From positions 62,001 through 126,000 of the forward strand of contig NZ_JALDYF010000003.1 in the NCBI RefSeq assembly GCF_032154225.1: a stretch of DNA of 64,000 nucleotides, read 5' to 3'. The stretch comes from Psychrobacillus sp032154225. Lineage in GTDB: Bacteria; Bacillota; Bacilli; Bacillales_A; Planococcaceae. The position numbers and the translations under genes were made by a program. The notes beneath the pieces are model-generated. The model made no database searches. It saw only the letters and a program-made list of their open reading frames with translations, and was not told where the DNA came from. Positions within the stretch are counted from its first letter, which is position 1. Every line of letters begins with the position of its first letter. Shown in pieces: positions 34,756 to 42,891 of this stretch.

Positions 34756-35238
34756 TTAATAGTTAAATAATACCATAGAATCTGGCATATCGGTCTTTGA
34801 TAGTTGCCCCGTTATATTAATAGATCCTGCTTTCGGTATTGAAACAGAAACGGACGTTCCAATTCTCACAGTTGTATGGGAATAATGTCCATAAGCATTA
34901 GCTTTTGTATCACCTGTGTTTCCTTTTTCTACTTGAACAGATACGTAACCAGTGTGGTCATATGGAGGTGAATCAGCACCAAATGATTTAAGATTAAATG
35001 TTTTTGCAATACCGTATGAATTTCTTGTAGTGCTTGATTCAGCAACAGAGTGCAACCCATAAGCATCACGATAAGTATAAGAAAAACCCTCCGTTCCCGG
35101 AATTTTTACAGCCGAAGCAGAATGAGTAACAGCAACAACATCTGTCAGTGTGAAATTAGGTTGGCTAATCCAAGAAAAATTATTTAAAAGTAGTATTTTA
35201 CCACCTGAAAGTTTTGTAGCCACAGTTGTCATCTTCAT
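34756..35238 (-). pseudogene. 5'-truncated secreted protein gene
   Basis: The frame yields 160 residues from an ATG at 35238 and stays open upstream to a TAG at 35299-35301, but neither form has a signal peptide or a clear ribosome-binding site. The extension adds a cysteine-bearing stretch (NTCASNANCYTETSW) that reads like the continuation of the same protein, so I infer that the true N-terminus is gone. The rest is Thr/Ser/Gly-rich beta sequence (GFSYTYRDAYG, GTSVSVSIPKAGSINITG), typical of small secreted Bacillus proteins of unknown role. Expression is doubtful. Confidence 0.5.
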
Positions 35239-35323
35239 CCAACTAGTTTCTGTATAACAATTTGCGTTAGAAGCACAAGTATTTAGTAAAGAAATTAACT
35301 ATGATAATACAGGTAACAATTTT

Positions 35324-36169
35324 TTGAAAATACGAGAAGGAAAGGGGTTCTCTCAGAGAAAAGTTTCCATTGATATTCTCCATCAATCAAATTGCTCAAA
35401 ATTTGAGCAGAACAAAGTAGATATTTCATACAAAAAATTTGTTCAATTGTTAGAAAGAGTGCATATTGAATTAGAAGAATTCGAATTTATTTCTAATAAC
35501 TACTCCTATCCACCAAAAAAATGGATTACACTGAACTTTTTTGCCATGAAATTGATTGATGTGGAAAAACTAAAAAAGATTATACGTATATCTGATATTT
35601 TTTTGGAAGAACATGAGGATGAACTTATTCTAGATATTAGACATCTAGCAGAAGCTTTTATTTGCATACAAGAAAATAATGATTTCGATGCAGCGAAAAA
35701 GCTTGCCTTAAGGGTATGGAAACGTTTGAAAGAATATGATACTTGGCACTTAAATGAACTCCAGTTAATTAATTGTTTGCTTTATTTATTTGATATCGAA
35801 ACTGCTACTTTCATTACAAAATTTGCGCTTAAGCAATTACAAAAATACAGTCAGCATCCACTTTATCAAAAGATTAAAATTCCTTTTAACTACAATTTAA
35901 CTCTATTATTTATTCAGGAGAATAAATTACAAGAAGCAAATCTTTTAAATGAAAAACTGATTACTGAGTTCAAAGAATTAGCTGCTTATAATCTAATGAC
36001 TTGTTGTTATGCTCGAAAACATTTCTTATCAAATCAATTAAATCAGCCTATAGAAATCAATTATTTACAAAAAGCTTATAGCATTTGTGATGCGCTTGAT
36101 AATGATGTCTTAAAACAAAAAATTATAAATGAAATGGAGTACTTTAGCACACTAGATTTTAAAAAGTAG
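35324..36169 (+). CDS. Rgg-family transcriptional regulator, start uncertain
   Basis: A 281-residue protein. Residues 1-58 form a helix-turn-helix of Rgg/GadR/MutR type (KIREGKGFSQRKVS, then LHQSNCSKFEQNKVDISYKKF), and the rest is an all-helical peptide-binding-like domain (DFDAAKKLALRVWKRLKEYD, NKLQEANLLNEKLI). Rgg proteins usually answer to short secreted peptides. There is no ATG; TTG at 35324 is the first plausible start and leaves the first helix a few residues short. The stop codon is supplied by the duplicated sequence beginning at 36161. It may therefore be altered at both ends. Confidence 0.65.
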   Translation: MKIREGKGFSQRKVSIDILHQSNCSKFEQNKVDISYKKFVQLLERVHIELEEFEFISNNYSYPPKKWITLNFFAMKLIDVEKLKKIIRISDIFLEEHEDELILDIRHLAEAFICIQENNDFDAAKKLALRVWKRLKEYDTWHLNELQLINCLLYLFDIETATFITKFALKQLQKYSQHPLYQKIKIPFNYNLTLLFIQENKLQEANLLNEKLITEFKELAAYNLMTCCYARKHFLSNQLNQPIEINYLQKAYSICDALDNDVLKQKIINEMEYFSTLDFKK

Positions 36170-36250
36170 CTTACGGAGCAGCGATGGCGATTGCAGTTAT
36201 TTTACGATTACACAATAAAAGGTCGTCTCCTTGTTGGGGGACGACCTTTC
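36161..36250 (+). repeat. Decayed duplicate of the 87-aa gene and its terminator
   Basis: 36161-36204 equals 34287-34330 base for base, and 36205-36230 equals 34518-34543. The 187 bases between are missing, and the join falls at TTATTTTA, present at both deletion ends in the intact copy. The terminator hairpin follows (36217-36250) with slight changes. Together with the intact gene it forms direct repeats around 34563-36160. Confidence 0.9.
36217..36250. terminator. Duplicated terminator
   Basis: AAAAGGTCGTC / GACGACCTTTC, the second copy of the hairpin at 34531-34562. It now sits between the Rgg gene and the convergent FtsX-type permease gene. Confidence 0.85.
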
Positions 36251-36252
36251 TT

Positions 36253-37545
36253 TTATAATTCCTGCCTTAACGCTTGAATCACATCAATTTTTGTTGCTTT
36301 ACGTGCTGGTCTCCATCCGGAAATCATAGAAACACCAATGCTAATAATGGATGCAATTACTACTAACTGCCACGGTATTAAGGAAAACGTCATCTCAACA
36401 CCCTCGAAGCTTTCCTCACCAAGCGCAGCACCTACTACCATAGGTAATATCCAGTTCGCTAAGAAACTAACTGCATACGAAATAATGACCGCTAAGGCAG
36501 TTCCAATAATACCTATCCATGCACTTTCCATTAAAAACAAACGTTGTATTAACTTCGGACTAGCCCCAATTGCTTTCATGACACCTATTTCTCGAGTTCT
36601 TTCTGTTACAGCCATCGTCATCGTATTAAAAATTCCTATCGAAGAAATGAGGACAGCAATCGTACCAACAAAAATCAAACCTATTTTAAACGCCATAAAA
36701 AATACATCTATTTGCTCTAATTGTTCTGATACCGAATAAACACTATAGCCCATTTCCTTCAATTTATCTGTTGCAGCTTTAACATGTTCTAAACTAGAAG
36801 TGTAAATCTTCGTACTTGTAAAAAATAAGTTAGCATTTTCTTGCTCCATATTTGCAACATATACTTCTTCCAACTTGTCCTTCCATGACTGATCCATTAA
36901 TATATTCGTATCTACAAACCAATCTTTTGCTGGTTTCTCGGTTACTCCGACAATAGTGAAGTCCCATTTCTCCGGGAAGGCCTCATCTAGTTCAAACGGT
37001 TGAAGTGACATAGAAATTGTTTTTCCGATTAAAGAACCTGTATATCCTTTTTGATCAATTACTTCTTCTGTACTCTCTTCAAGCACTTTGCGCTCTTCTT
37101 CTGTTAATAAACTTTTTGCAAATTGATACCCTACTATAATTTCATTATCCTTTACAGGCATTCGACCTTCGGATAGTTTCAGGTTTGCTTTCTTCTCTTC
37201 CTCAAAACTTGTTAATATTATGCTCTCTTGATTCGAGCGTCCTTCTAATTGAGAGGACATTGCAGCATCCATTCTCGTTCGTTGCACAATTGCATTAATT
37301 TGCTCGAGTGCTCTAATTTGCGAAAGATCGAGGTCTTCATCTGGACTCTGAAATATTTCAATTTCTGTAATTGCCTGATCTTCTAATATTTCTTTACGCA
37401 TCGTATCTTGTATGCCAAATCCAATAGAAGCAAGTACGATTAAAAATGCACACCCCATTGTTGCAGCAAGTACTGTCATAAATACACGTAATTTATTTTT
37501 CTTAATATGTTGACTTACAAAATCTATTTGGTCTTTAAATAACAT
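36253..37545 (-). CDS. FtsX/MacB-type ABC transporter permease
   Basis: A 430-residue permease with one span near the N-terminus (LRVFMTVLAATMGCAFLIVLAS), an extracellular domain of about 230 residues and three C-terminal spans with the family motif ERTREIGVMKAIGAS. This topology belongs to type VII ABC systems that work mechanically across the membrane (MacB, LolCE, BceAB relatives). It overlaps the ATPase gene by 11 bases. The target may be an envelope-active peptide or lipoprotein; the adjacent ECF sigma locus makes an envelope role attractive but unproven. Confidence 0.88.
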   Translation of the reverse strand: MLFKDQIDFVSQHIKKNKLRVFMTVLAATMGCAFLIVLASIGFGIQDTMRKEILEDQAITEIEIFQSPDEDLDLSQIRALEQINAIVQRTRMDAAMSSQLEGRSNQESIILTSFEEEKKANLKLSEGRMPVKDNEIIVGYQFAKSLLTEEERKVLEESTEEVIDQKGYTGSLIGKTISMSLQPFELDEAFPEKWDFTIVGVTEKPAKDWFVDTNILMDQSWKDKLEEVYVANMEQENANLFFTSTKIYTSSLEHVKAATDKLKEMGYSVYSVSEQLEQIDVFFMAFKIGLIFVGTIAVLISSIGIFNTMTMAVTERTREIGVMKAIGASPKLIQRLFLMESAWIGIIGTALAVIISYAVSFLANWILPMVVGAALGEESFEGVEMTFSLIPWQLVVIASIISIGVSMISGWRPARKATKIDVIQALRQEL

Positions 37546-38233
37546 ATCGTCCTTCCCCCTTCACAAGTTCTCCATCATGCATTCTAAATTGACGATGTGC
37601 AATACTAGCTACTTCCTCGTCGTGCGTGATGATGACAAACGTTACACCCAGTGTTTGATTCAAATCTTGTATTAATAATAAAATATCCTGCTCCGTTTCC
37701 GAATCTAAGCTTCCAGTCGGTTCATCCGCAAACAGAATAGGTGGATTCGTAACTAACGCACGCGCAATACTAACTCGTTGCTGCTGACCTCCTGATAGCT
37801 CATTAGGATAATGGTCTGCTACCTCTTCTAGCCCTACCTTTTTCAACAATTGCTTTACACTTGTTTTTCTTTTTTTTGAAGTAACTCCCTTCAATTTCAG
37901 TGGAAGTTCCACGTTTTCAAATGCCGTTAGTCCAGGCATCAATTGAAAGTTTTGAAAGATAAATCCGAAATTATTTAAACGAAATTCAGCCCTCTCAGTT
38001 TCATTTAACAAGACTGTTTCTTGCCCGTTAACTATAATAGAACCTTGTTCTGGAGTCATAAAACCCGCTATAGTATGAAGTAAAGTTGACTTACCTGATC
38101 CACTTTTCCCTACAATAGCTACGACCTCTCCCTTCTCTACTTCAAAGGATAATCCTTTTAAGACAGGGACTTTCTTTTCTTTCCCTTTTTTACCTATTGA
38201 AAATGTATGATTAACATTCTGAACTTGTATCAT
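37535..38233 (-). CDS. ABC transporter ATPase (LolD/MacB type)
   Basis: A 232-residue ATPase with Walker A GKSGSGKST, signature LSGGQQQRVSIARAL, Walker B PILFADEPTGSLD and switch His in IITHDEEVA. The PTGSLD after Walker B is typical of partners of FtsX-type permeases. The start at 38233 (MIQVQNV) is chosen for its AAGGAGC; the frame to 38251 adds only the ribosome-binding region. Confidence 0.9.
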   Translation of the reverse strand: MIQVQNVNHTFSIGKKGKEKKVPVLKGLSFEVEKGEVVAIVGKSGSGKSTLLHTIAGFMTPEQGSIIVNGQETVLLNETERAEFRLNNFGFIFQNFQLMPGLTAFENVELPLKLKGVTSKKRKTSVKQLLKKVGLEEVADHYPNELSGGQQQRVSIARALVTNPPILFADEPTGSLDSETEQDILLLIQDLNQTLGVTFVIITHDEEVASIAHRQFRMHDGELVKGEGRYVI

Positions 38234-38345
38234 TTTAATTGCTCCTTCCATTTTGCTACTACCACAGTGTAACCATCGTTTCTTAACATTTTGGAAGGAT
38301 AATTATGAAGAGTTTCTTAAGATGTTTTTATTTTTTTAGATCAAA

Positions 38346-38372
38346 GCAAACTTTTCTAAGTTGTTATCCGTC
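38346..38372 (+). promoter_or_regulatory. ECF-type promoter of the sigV-like operon
   Basis: GCAAAC (38346-38351), 17 bases, CGTC (38369-38372), about 42 bases before the sigma start. The spacing equals the promoter at 18545-18571 of the other ECF operon. Confidence 0.5.
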
Positions 38373-38413
38373 AAACAAGTAGTTACGTAACAAAAAAGGA
38401 GTATATCTATGTC

Positions 38414-38911
38414 ATGACTAAAAATGAAAAATACGAACTTGTTGAAAATTATATTGTAGAAAATCAACATGTACATTATCGACTAGCTTACAGCTATGTG
38501 AAAAACAAAGAAAATGCTCTAGACATTATTCAAGAAAGTATTTTGAAGGCATTAAAATCAGTCGAGCAATTGGAAGAAATTCAATTTATGAAAACATGGA
38601 TTTATCGAATCATCATTAATACATCATTAGATTTCATTAAAAAGCATGGACGTATGCAAGTAATGGAGGAAGATGCACTTCATTCGTTTCTACCAGAACA
38701 AAGAGATGAAACAAAGAACTTAGATTTATACGATGCTCTCGACGAGTTAGGGGAGCCGTATAAAACGATTGTTGTTCTACGCTATTTTGAAGATTTGAAA
38801 ATCGAGGATATTGCAGAAATACAAAAGGAAAATGCGAACACGATTAAAACGAGGTTATATGCAGGTCTGCGAAAGCTACGAGTAAATATGGAAGAGAAGG
38901 TGGAAGTATGA
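38414..38911 (+). CDS. ECF sigma factor, SigV-like
   Basis: A 165-residue group 4 sigma factor. Region 2 is at about residues 16-85 (YRLAYSYVKNKENALDIIQES, MKTWIYRIIINTSLDFIKK), and region 4 at about 105-155 (LGEPYKTIVVLRYFEDLKIEDIAEIQ, TIKTRLYAGLRKLR). The next gene encodes an RsiV-type protein with a four-base overlap, which points to the SigV class (lysozyme and envelope stress in B. subtilis). An ATG at 38409 opens only two codons; 38414 is the real start. Confidence 0.92.
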   Translation: MTKNEKYELVENYIVENQHVHYRLAYSYVKNKENALDIIQESILKALKSVEQLEEIQFMKTWIYRIIINTSLDFIKKHGRMQVMEEDALHSFLPEQRDETKNLDLYDALDELGEPYKTIVVLRYFEDLKIEDIAEIQKENANTIKTRLYAGLRKLRVNMEEKVEV

Positions 38912-39786
38912 AAAAAATACAAGATGCAAAAAAACGATATGAAGATGTTGAGATACCTAGCGAATTAAAAGGGGTAGTGGAACAATCAATCCTAAAGGCA
39001 AAGCAAAAATCGAAAAAAAATGGATCTTTTAAACAATGGGGAATCGGTGTAGCAGCGGCCGCTACATTATTTGTTGCTAGTGTAAATGTAAGCCCTGCAT
39101 TAGCACACTCCTTAGCAACAGTCCCGGTACTCGGCTCCATCGTTCAAGTCATAACTATTCAAGAAATTACATTTGACGAAGAAACATATAACGCAAACTT
39201 AAAAACACCAAATGTAGTAGGTCTTGAAAATAAAGAATTAGAAAATATGTTGAATGAAAAATATACAGCAGAAAACGAAGTACTCTATGAGCAATTTCAA
39301 AGTGAAATGAAAGAGATGGAGGAAGCCGGTGGCGGTGGTCATCTTGGTGTCGATTCTCATTATGAAGTCATTACAGATACTGATGACATTCTTTCGATTA
39401 GTCGCTACGAAGTAAATACAGTGGGCTCATCGTCTACTACAATGCGTACTGACACAATCGATAAGAAAAATGAAATTTTAATCACATTACCTAGTTTGTT
39501 TAAAAATGACGGTTATGTGGAAGCAATTTCTACTTATATTAAAGAGGACATGATTAAACAAATGGCAGCTGATGAAGATCTTGTTTACTGGGTTGGAGAA
39601 GAAGCAGATTTTGAATCCTTTGAAGCAATTCGTGCAGATCAAACTTTCTCCATCACAGCTGACCATAAGCTGACTATTTCTTTCGACAAATACGAAGTTG
39701 CCCCAGGATATATGGGCGTTCTTACATTTGAAATTCCAACAGAAGTGATCGCACCTTATTTAACAAGCGACTATTATATTAAATAA
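38908..39786 (+). CDS. RsiV-type anti-sigma factor (DUF3298)
   Basis: A 292-residue protein with a cytosolic sigma-binding N-terminus (about 1-45), one membrane span (46-62, WGIGVAAAATLFVASVN) with a signal-peptidase-like ALA site just after it (SPALAHS), and an outer DUF4163/DUF3298 region (QVITIQEITFDEETYNAN; LITLPSLFKNDGYVEAI). In B. subtilis RsiV this domain binds lysozyme, and cleavage at the signal-peptidase site then releases SigV. The same mechanism is inferred here. Coupled to the sigma gene by ATGA. Confidence 0.88.
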   Translation: MKKIQDAKKRYEDVEIPSELKGVVEQSILKAKQKSKKNGSFKQWGIGVAAAATLFVASVNVSPALAHSLATVPVLGSIVQVITIQEITFDEETYNANLKTPNVVGLENKELENMLNEKYTAENEVLYEQFQSEMKEMEEAGGGGHLGVDSHYEVITDTDDILSISRYEVNTVGSSSTTMRTDTIDKKNEILITLPSLFKNDGYVEAISTYIKEDMIKQMAADEDLVYWVGEEADFESFEAIRADQTFSITADHKLTISFDKYEVAPGYMGVLTFEIPTEVIAPYLTSDYYIK

Positions 39787-39868
39787 AGTCATGTCGGCGG
39801 CGGCTTAGCTGCATGGCCATCCGATTATTCGGCTCAGCCATCCGTTTACGAACAATTTGCACAAAAAT

Positions 39869-39912
39869 AAAACAGCACCCTCACACAAACCTGTGTAGAG
39901 GTGCTGTTTTTT
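39869..39912. terminator. Bidirectional terminator
   Basis: AAAACAGCACC / GGTGCTGTTTT with inner ACACA / TGTGT, between convergent genes. Confidence 0.9.
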
Positions 39913-39917
39913 GCTTA

Positions 39918-40400
39918 TTAAGAAGGCATTGGAGTGTCTGTTGGTGTTGCATAGCCTTCTTTATATGCTTCATCAATTGCATTTCGAATTTCTACTAATG
40001 TTTTACCTTCTTGCACCATCTTAATAGACATGACAGCTGTTTCTAAACATGCTGCACATCTTGTTCCGTGATCATCCCATACAACTTCACCACTGTCTTT
40101 AATTTCGTCTACGAAACAGTTAAAGTTACTTTCGTGCCCTGCACTATCTCCACAACCGCAATAGCAAGGCATCCATTTTAAAATATCATGTGCTTTTGCA
40201 GAAGCTTGATAAATGATTTTCATTTCTTCAGGTTGTGCATCTAAAAAAGCTGGTAGGACATCAGTGGATGCCGTTACTTCCTGCAAGTCACCATTCGGCA
40301 AATGCTCTGGATGATCATCGTGATTTTCTTCTGCTTTCTTTTCTCCACATGCTGCAAGAACAAGCATAGAACTTAATAATAAGAATAGAATTTTTTTCAT
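39918..40400 (-). CDS. PCYCGC-motif lipoprotein
   Basis: A 160-residue lipoprotein (lipobox LAAC) with a His/Asp/Glu-rich stretch after the anchor (EENHDDHPEHLPNG) and the family-defining MPCYCGCGDSAGH near residue 85, followed by further cysteines (NCFVDE, RCAACLE). The cysteine set suggests metal or thiol chemistry at the outer membrane face, but the function of PCYCGC proteins is not established. It lies 21 bases downstream of fumC. Confidence 0.88.
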   Translation of the reverse strand: MKKILFLLLSSMLVLAACGEKKAEENHDDHPEHLPNGDLQEVTASTDVLPAFLDAQPEEMKIIYQASAKAHDILKWMPCYCGCGDSAGHESNFNCFVDEIKDSGEVVWDDHGTRCAACLETAVMSIKMVQEGKTLVEIRNAIDEAYKEGYATPTDTPMPS

Positions 40401-40421
40401 TTATTATGCAACCTCATATTT

Positions 40422-41798
40422 CTATATCATTTTTTCCGGTCGTACTAGTTCATCAAATTTTTCAGCAGTTAATAAATCAAGAGCAACCGCCGCTTCTTTC
40501 AATGTCGTGCCATTTTTATGTGCATACTTTGCAATTTTCGCTGCATTTTCATAACCAATGTATGGGTTTAATGCAGTAACGAGCATTAAGGAATTGTTTA
40601 CATGATGCTCGATTGTCTCTAAATTCGGTTCAATTCCAACGGCACAATTATCGTTAAAGCTAATCATTGCATCACTTAGCAACTCTACAGATTGAAGGAA
40701 ATTATGAATGATTACTGGTTTAAATACATTCAATTGATAATTTCCTTGGCTTGCTGCAAAGCCAATTGTTGTATCATTCCCCATCACTTGTGCGACAACC
40801 ATTGTCAGTGCTTCACTTTGTGTTGGATTCACTTTACCTGGCATAATCGAGCTCCCAGGTTCATTTTCAGGAATAGAAATTTCTCCAATGCCTGATCTTG
40901 GGCCACTTGCTAATAAACGAACGTCATTTGCGATTTTCATTAAATCTGCTGCCAACGCTTTAACTGCTCCATGGACGTATACGATATCATCATAGCTTGT
41001 TAATGCATGAAACTTATTTTTGGCAGAGGTAAATTCAATTCCTAGTGCTTTTGAGATTTCAGCAGCAACTAACTCACCGAATCCTTTCGGTGCGTTCAAG
41101 CCAGTTCCAACAGCTGTTCCACCAATCGCTAGCTCTTTCATTTCTTCCATACTTTGAGAAATCATTTTTGCAGATTTCTCTAGCATTCTGTGCCAGCCAC
41201 TAAATTCTTGGCCAAGTGATAATGGAGTCGCATCTTGTAAATGCGTGCGACCAATTTTCACAATGCCCATAAGCTGCTCGGATTTTTTTCCTAGCGTTTC
41301 TTTTAGTACATCGATTGCTGGTAGAAGTTGTTGCTCTACTGCAAGGACACCTGCTATATGTAAGGCAGTTGGAAAAGTGTCATTGGAACTTTGGGATTTA
41401 TTCACATCGTCATTTGGGTGAAGGCGCTCCTCGCTACCTTGTTCTTCCAAAAATTGATTGCCACGGTGAGCGATAACTTCATTCACATTCATATTCGACT
41501 GAGTGCCACTTCCAGTTTGCCATACAACAAGAGGGAAATGCTCGTTTAGCTGACCTGCAATAATTTCATCCGCAGCTAAACAGATTGCATCTTTTTTCAC
41601 TTCTGATAAATTGCCAAGTGAATGACTTACGATAGCAGCTGATTTTTTTAAAAGAGCAAGTCCGTGAATGACACCAATTGGCATTTTCTCTTGTCCAATT
41701 TTAAAGTTTTCTTTGCTTCTTTGTGTTTGCGCTCCCCAAAGACTATCTTGCGGAACTTGGATTTGTCCCATCGAATCTTGTTCAATACGGTAAGCCAT
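40422..41798 (-). CDS. fumC: Class II fumarate hydratase
   Basis: A 458-residue iron-free fumarase of the TCA cycle interconverting fumarate and malate. The signature GSSIMPGKVNPTQ and the GRTHLQDATPLSLGQEFSG region are intact, as is SGSGTQSNMNVNEV-like (TGSGTQSNMNVNEVIA). Full length. It is 18 bases from the HD-GYP gene, so HD-GYP, fumC and the PCYCGC gene may share a transcript. Confidence 0.97.
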   Translation of the reverse strand: MAYRIEQDSMGQIQVPQDSLWGAQTQRSKENFKIGQEKMPIGVIHGLALLKKSAAIVSHSLGNLSEVKKDAICLAADEIIAGQLNEHFPLVVWQTGSGTQSNMNVNEVIAHRGNQFLEEQGSEERLHPNDDVNKSQSSNDTFPTALHIAGVLAVEQQLLPAIDVLKETLGKKSEQLMGIVKIGRTHLQDATPLSLGQEFSGWHRMLEKSAKMISQSMEEMKELAIGGTAVGTGLNAPKGFGELVAAEISKALGIEFTSAKNKFHALTSYDDIVYVHGAVKALAADLMKIANDVRLLASGPRSGIGEISIPENEPGSSIMPGKVNPTQSEALTMVVAQVMGNDTTIGFAASQGNYQLNVFKPVIIHNFLQSVELLSDAMISFNDNCAVGIEPNLETIEHHVNNSLMLVTALNPYIGYENAAKIAKYAHKNGTTLKEAAVALDLLTAEKFDELVRPEKMI

Positions 41799-41816
41799 CC
41801 TACCTCACTCCTCTTT

Positions 41817-42770
41817 TCAACTCGGGTGGATATTAACCCCCCACTCATTATTTCTTTCACTCATCATTTTTAAAAACTCATCCACAACTGTAGGGTTAAA
41901 TTGAGTACCTTTTCCATCCTTTACTTCTTGAACTGCTTCCTCAATCGTCATCGCACCTCTATATACCCGATTGGTTGTCATTGCATCGAAAGCATCAACG
42001 ACAGAAACAATAGAAGCTTCCAGTGAAATTTCTTCCCCAATTAAACCGTATGGATATCCTTTTCCATCATATCGCTCATGATGTTCTTCTACAATGAAAG
42101 CGGCTTCTCTTAATGCTTCTATTTCATGATTCCGCATCATTTCAGCTCCAAGAGTTGTGTGCATTTGAATGATTTTCCATTCATCTTCTGTCAGCTTTCC
42201 AGCTTTATTTAAAATTTCTAGTGGCACTGCTAGTTTTCCGATATCGTGAAAATAAGAACCGTTACTTAGTACTTTCAATCCATGTCCATTTGGTTTTATT
42301 CTTTTCCATAATTCGATTGAATAATCCCTAATACGTGTACAATGATGATATGTATAGCCATCTACTTCTTGAATTTTTTTCGCGTCTCTGTGTATAATTT
42401 CTCGTTCAGTAAAATTCTTTTCAAAATAATCAGAAGTCATTTCAAACAGTATATCCACAGTCTCTTTCGCAAAACAAGTTAAGATAGACTTCCCAACAGT
42501 CGCGTCAATAACTTCGCCAACTTGCATTATCTTTTTCTGTCCATCCCTCTCTATTTCTAACTCTCCATGCACAATTGTATAACTTTCCTTGTAATTTCCA
42601 CGATTTTGCAACGCCGAATAAATCCAAGATGTACTTCCAGGATGCAATGTATATAAAGAATAGGAAGTATCATTTACTTTTCCAAGATATGTTGTGACAG
42701 TCTGCTCCGTAATAACTCTAGGTAAACTTGCATTTTGCTTTATATCCTGTATTTGCTTTTTCGTAAGCAT
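41817..42770 (-). CDS. Cupin-HD-GYP domain protein
   Basis: A 317-residue cytosolic protein. Residues ~20-110 read as a cupin-like sensor (YTIVHGELEIERDGQKKIMQVGEVIDA). Residues ~125-300 are an HD-GYP-type phosphohydrolase: HHCTRIRDYS, HDIGKLAVP, HTTLGAEMM, HHERYDGKGYPYGL and VVDAFDAMTTNR. The metal ligands and the G-Y-P triplet are kept, so hydrolysis of a cyclic dinucleotide such as c-di-GMP is possible. The cupin could bind a small effector. First gene of the possible fumC operon. Confidence 0.82.
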   Translation of the reverse strand: MLTKKQIQDIKQNASLPRVITEQTVTTYLGKVNDTSYSLYTLHPGSTSWIYSALQNRGNYKESYTIVHGELEIERDGQKKIMQVGEVIDATVGKSILTCFAKETVDILFEMTSDYFEKNFTEREIIHRDAKKIQEVDGYTYHHCTRIRDYSIELWKRIKPNGHGLKVLSNGSYFHDIGKLAVPLEILNKAGKLTEDEWKIIQMHTTLGAEMMRNHEIEALREAAFIVEEHHERYDGKGYPYGLIGEEISLEASIVSVVDAFDAMTTNRVYRGAMTIEEAVQEVKDGKGTQFNPTVVDEFLKMMSERNNEWGVNIHPS

Positions 42771-42852
42771 CCCTTTGCCCCCATGCCCTTTACATGATTA
42801 AACAATTTATTCTTTTATTATACAATTTTATACACAATAATGGAATCATAAT

Positions 42853-42886
42853 AAAAGGTGACCAAAATAAATTTTGATCACCTTTT
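42853..42886 (-). terminator. Intrinsic terminator after floT
   Basis: AAAAGGTGA / TCACCTTTT with inner CAAAAT / TTTTG pairing. Confidence 0.85.
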
Positions 42887-42891
42887 GAAGC

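Noticed and set aside
34267..36260. Mini-island as a conventional IS element or toxin-antitoxin module
   Set aside because: No transposase, no terminal inverted repeats, and no toxin or antitoxin family recognised among the three frames.
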